From the NCBI GenBank assembly GCA_002731295.1, contig PCBE01000021.1, forward strand, positions 29,769-35,486: a stretch of 5,718 nucleotides of DNA, written 5' to 3'. The DNA is from Acidiferrobacteraceae bacterium (GTDB taxonomy: Bacteria > Pseudomonadota > Gammaproteobacteria > Arenicellales > UBA868). Under the pieces are notes generated by a model, which saw only the letters and a list, made by a program, of their open reading frames with translations, did not search any database and was not told the DNA's origin. The position numbers were made by a program, and so were the translations under genes. The stretch's first letter is position 1, and each line of letters begins with the position of its first letter. Of this stretch, positions 5,717 through 5,718 are shown in pieces.

Positions 5717-5718
5717 GG

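Overview
The window reads as ordinary chromosomal DNA from a proteobacterium, most likely a free-living gammaproteobacterium. The clearest pointer is a complete glutamyl-Q tRNA(Asp) synthetase gene (gluQ), an enzyme typical of Proteobacteria. Base composition is moderate and looks even throughout. I see no phage, transposon, CRISPR, tRNA or rRNA signature. Six protein genes cover almost the whole window, and each can be placed in a family from its motifs.

Layout, left to right. At 1-332 (minus) is the N-terminal part of a 2-keto-4-pentenoate hydratase / FAA-hydrolase-fold enzyme that runs off the left edge. A 191-base divergent spacer separates it from 524-1648 (plus), a glycine-amidinotransferase-like enzyme with an intact Cys/His/Asp catalytic set. 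Its 3' end converges with a minus-strand pair. The first gene of that pair is a pirin-family bicupin (2713-3600), followed by a ten-helix EamA/DMT permease (1712-2629). A 241-base divergent spacer with a good -10 box and several inverted repeats leads to a phosphate acetyl/butyryltransferase (3842-4762, plus). This converges, with a 15-base gap, on gluQ (4778-5716, minus).

The genes do not form one evident pathway. The strands alternate, so the window holds about five transcription units. The only plausible co-transcribed pair is pirin-EamA. The phosphotransacylase has no acyl kinase beside it, and the amidinotransferase has no obvious partner for its product.

I found no convincing new multi-gene system. 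The points most worth a second look are three. The first is the amidinotransferase acceptor-pocket residues, which differ from those of human AGAT. The second is a set of three mutually complementary segments across the convergent gene ends at 1624-1712. The third is the palindrome-rich spacer between pirin and the phosphotransacylase, where the ribosome binding site also corrects the start codon.
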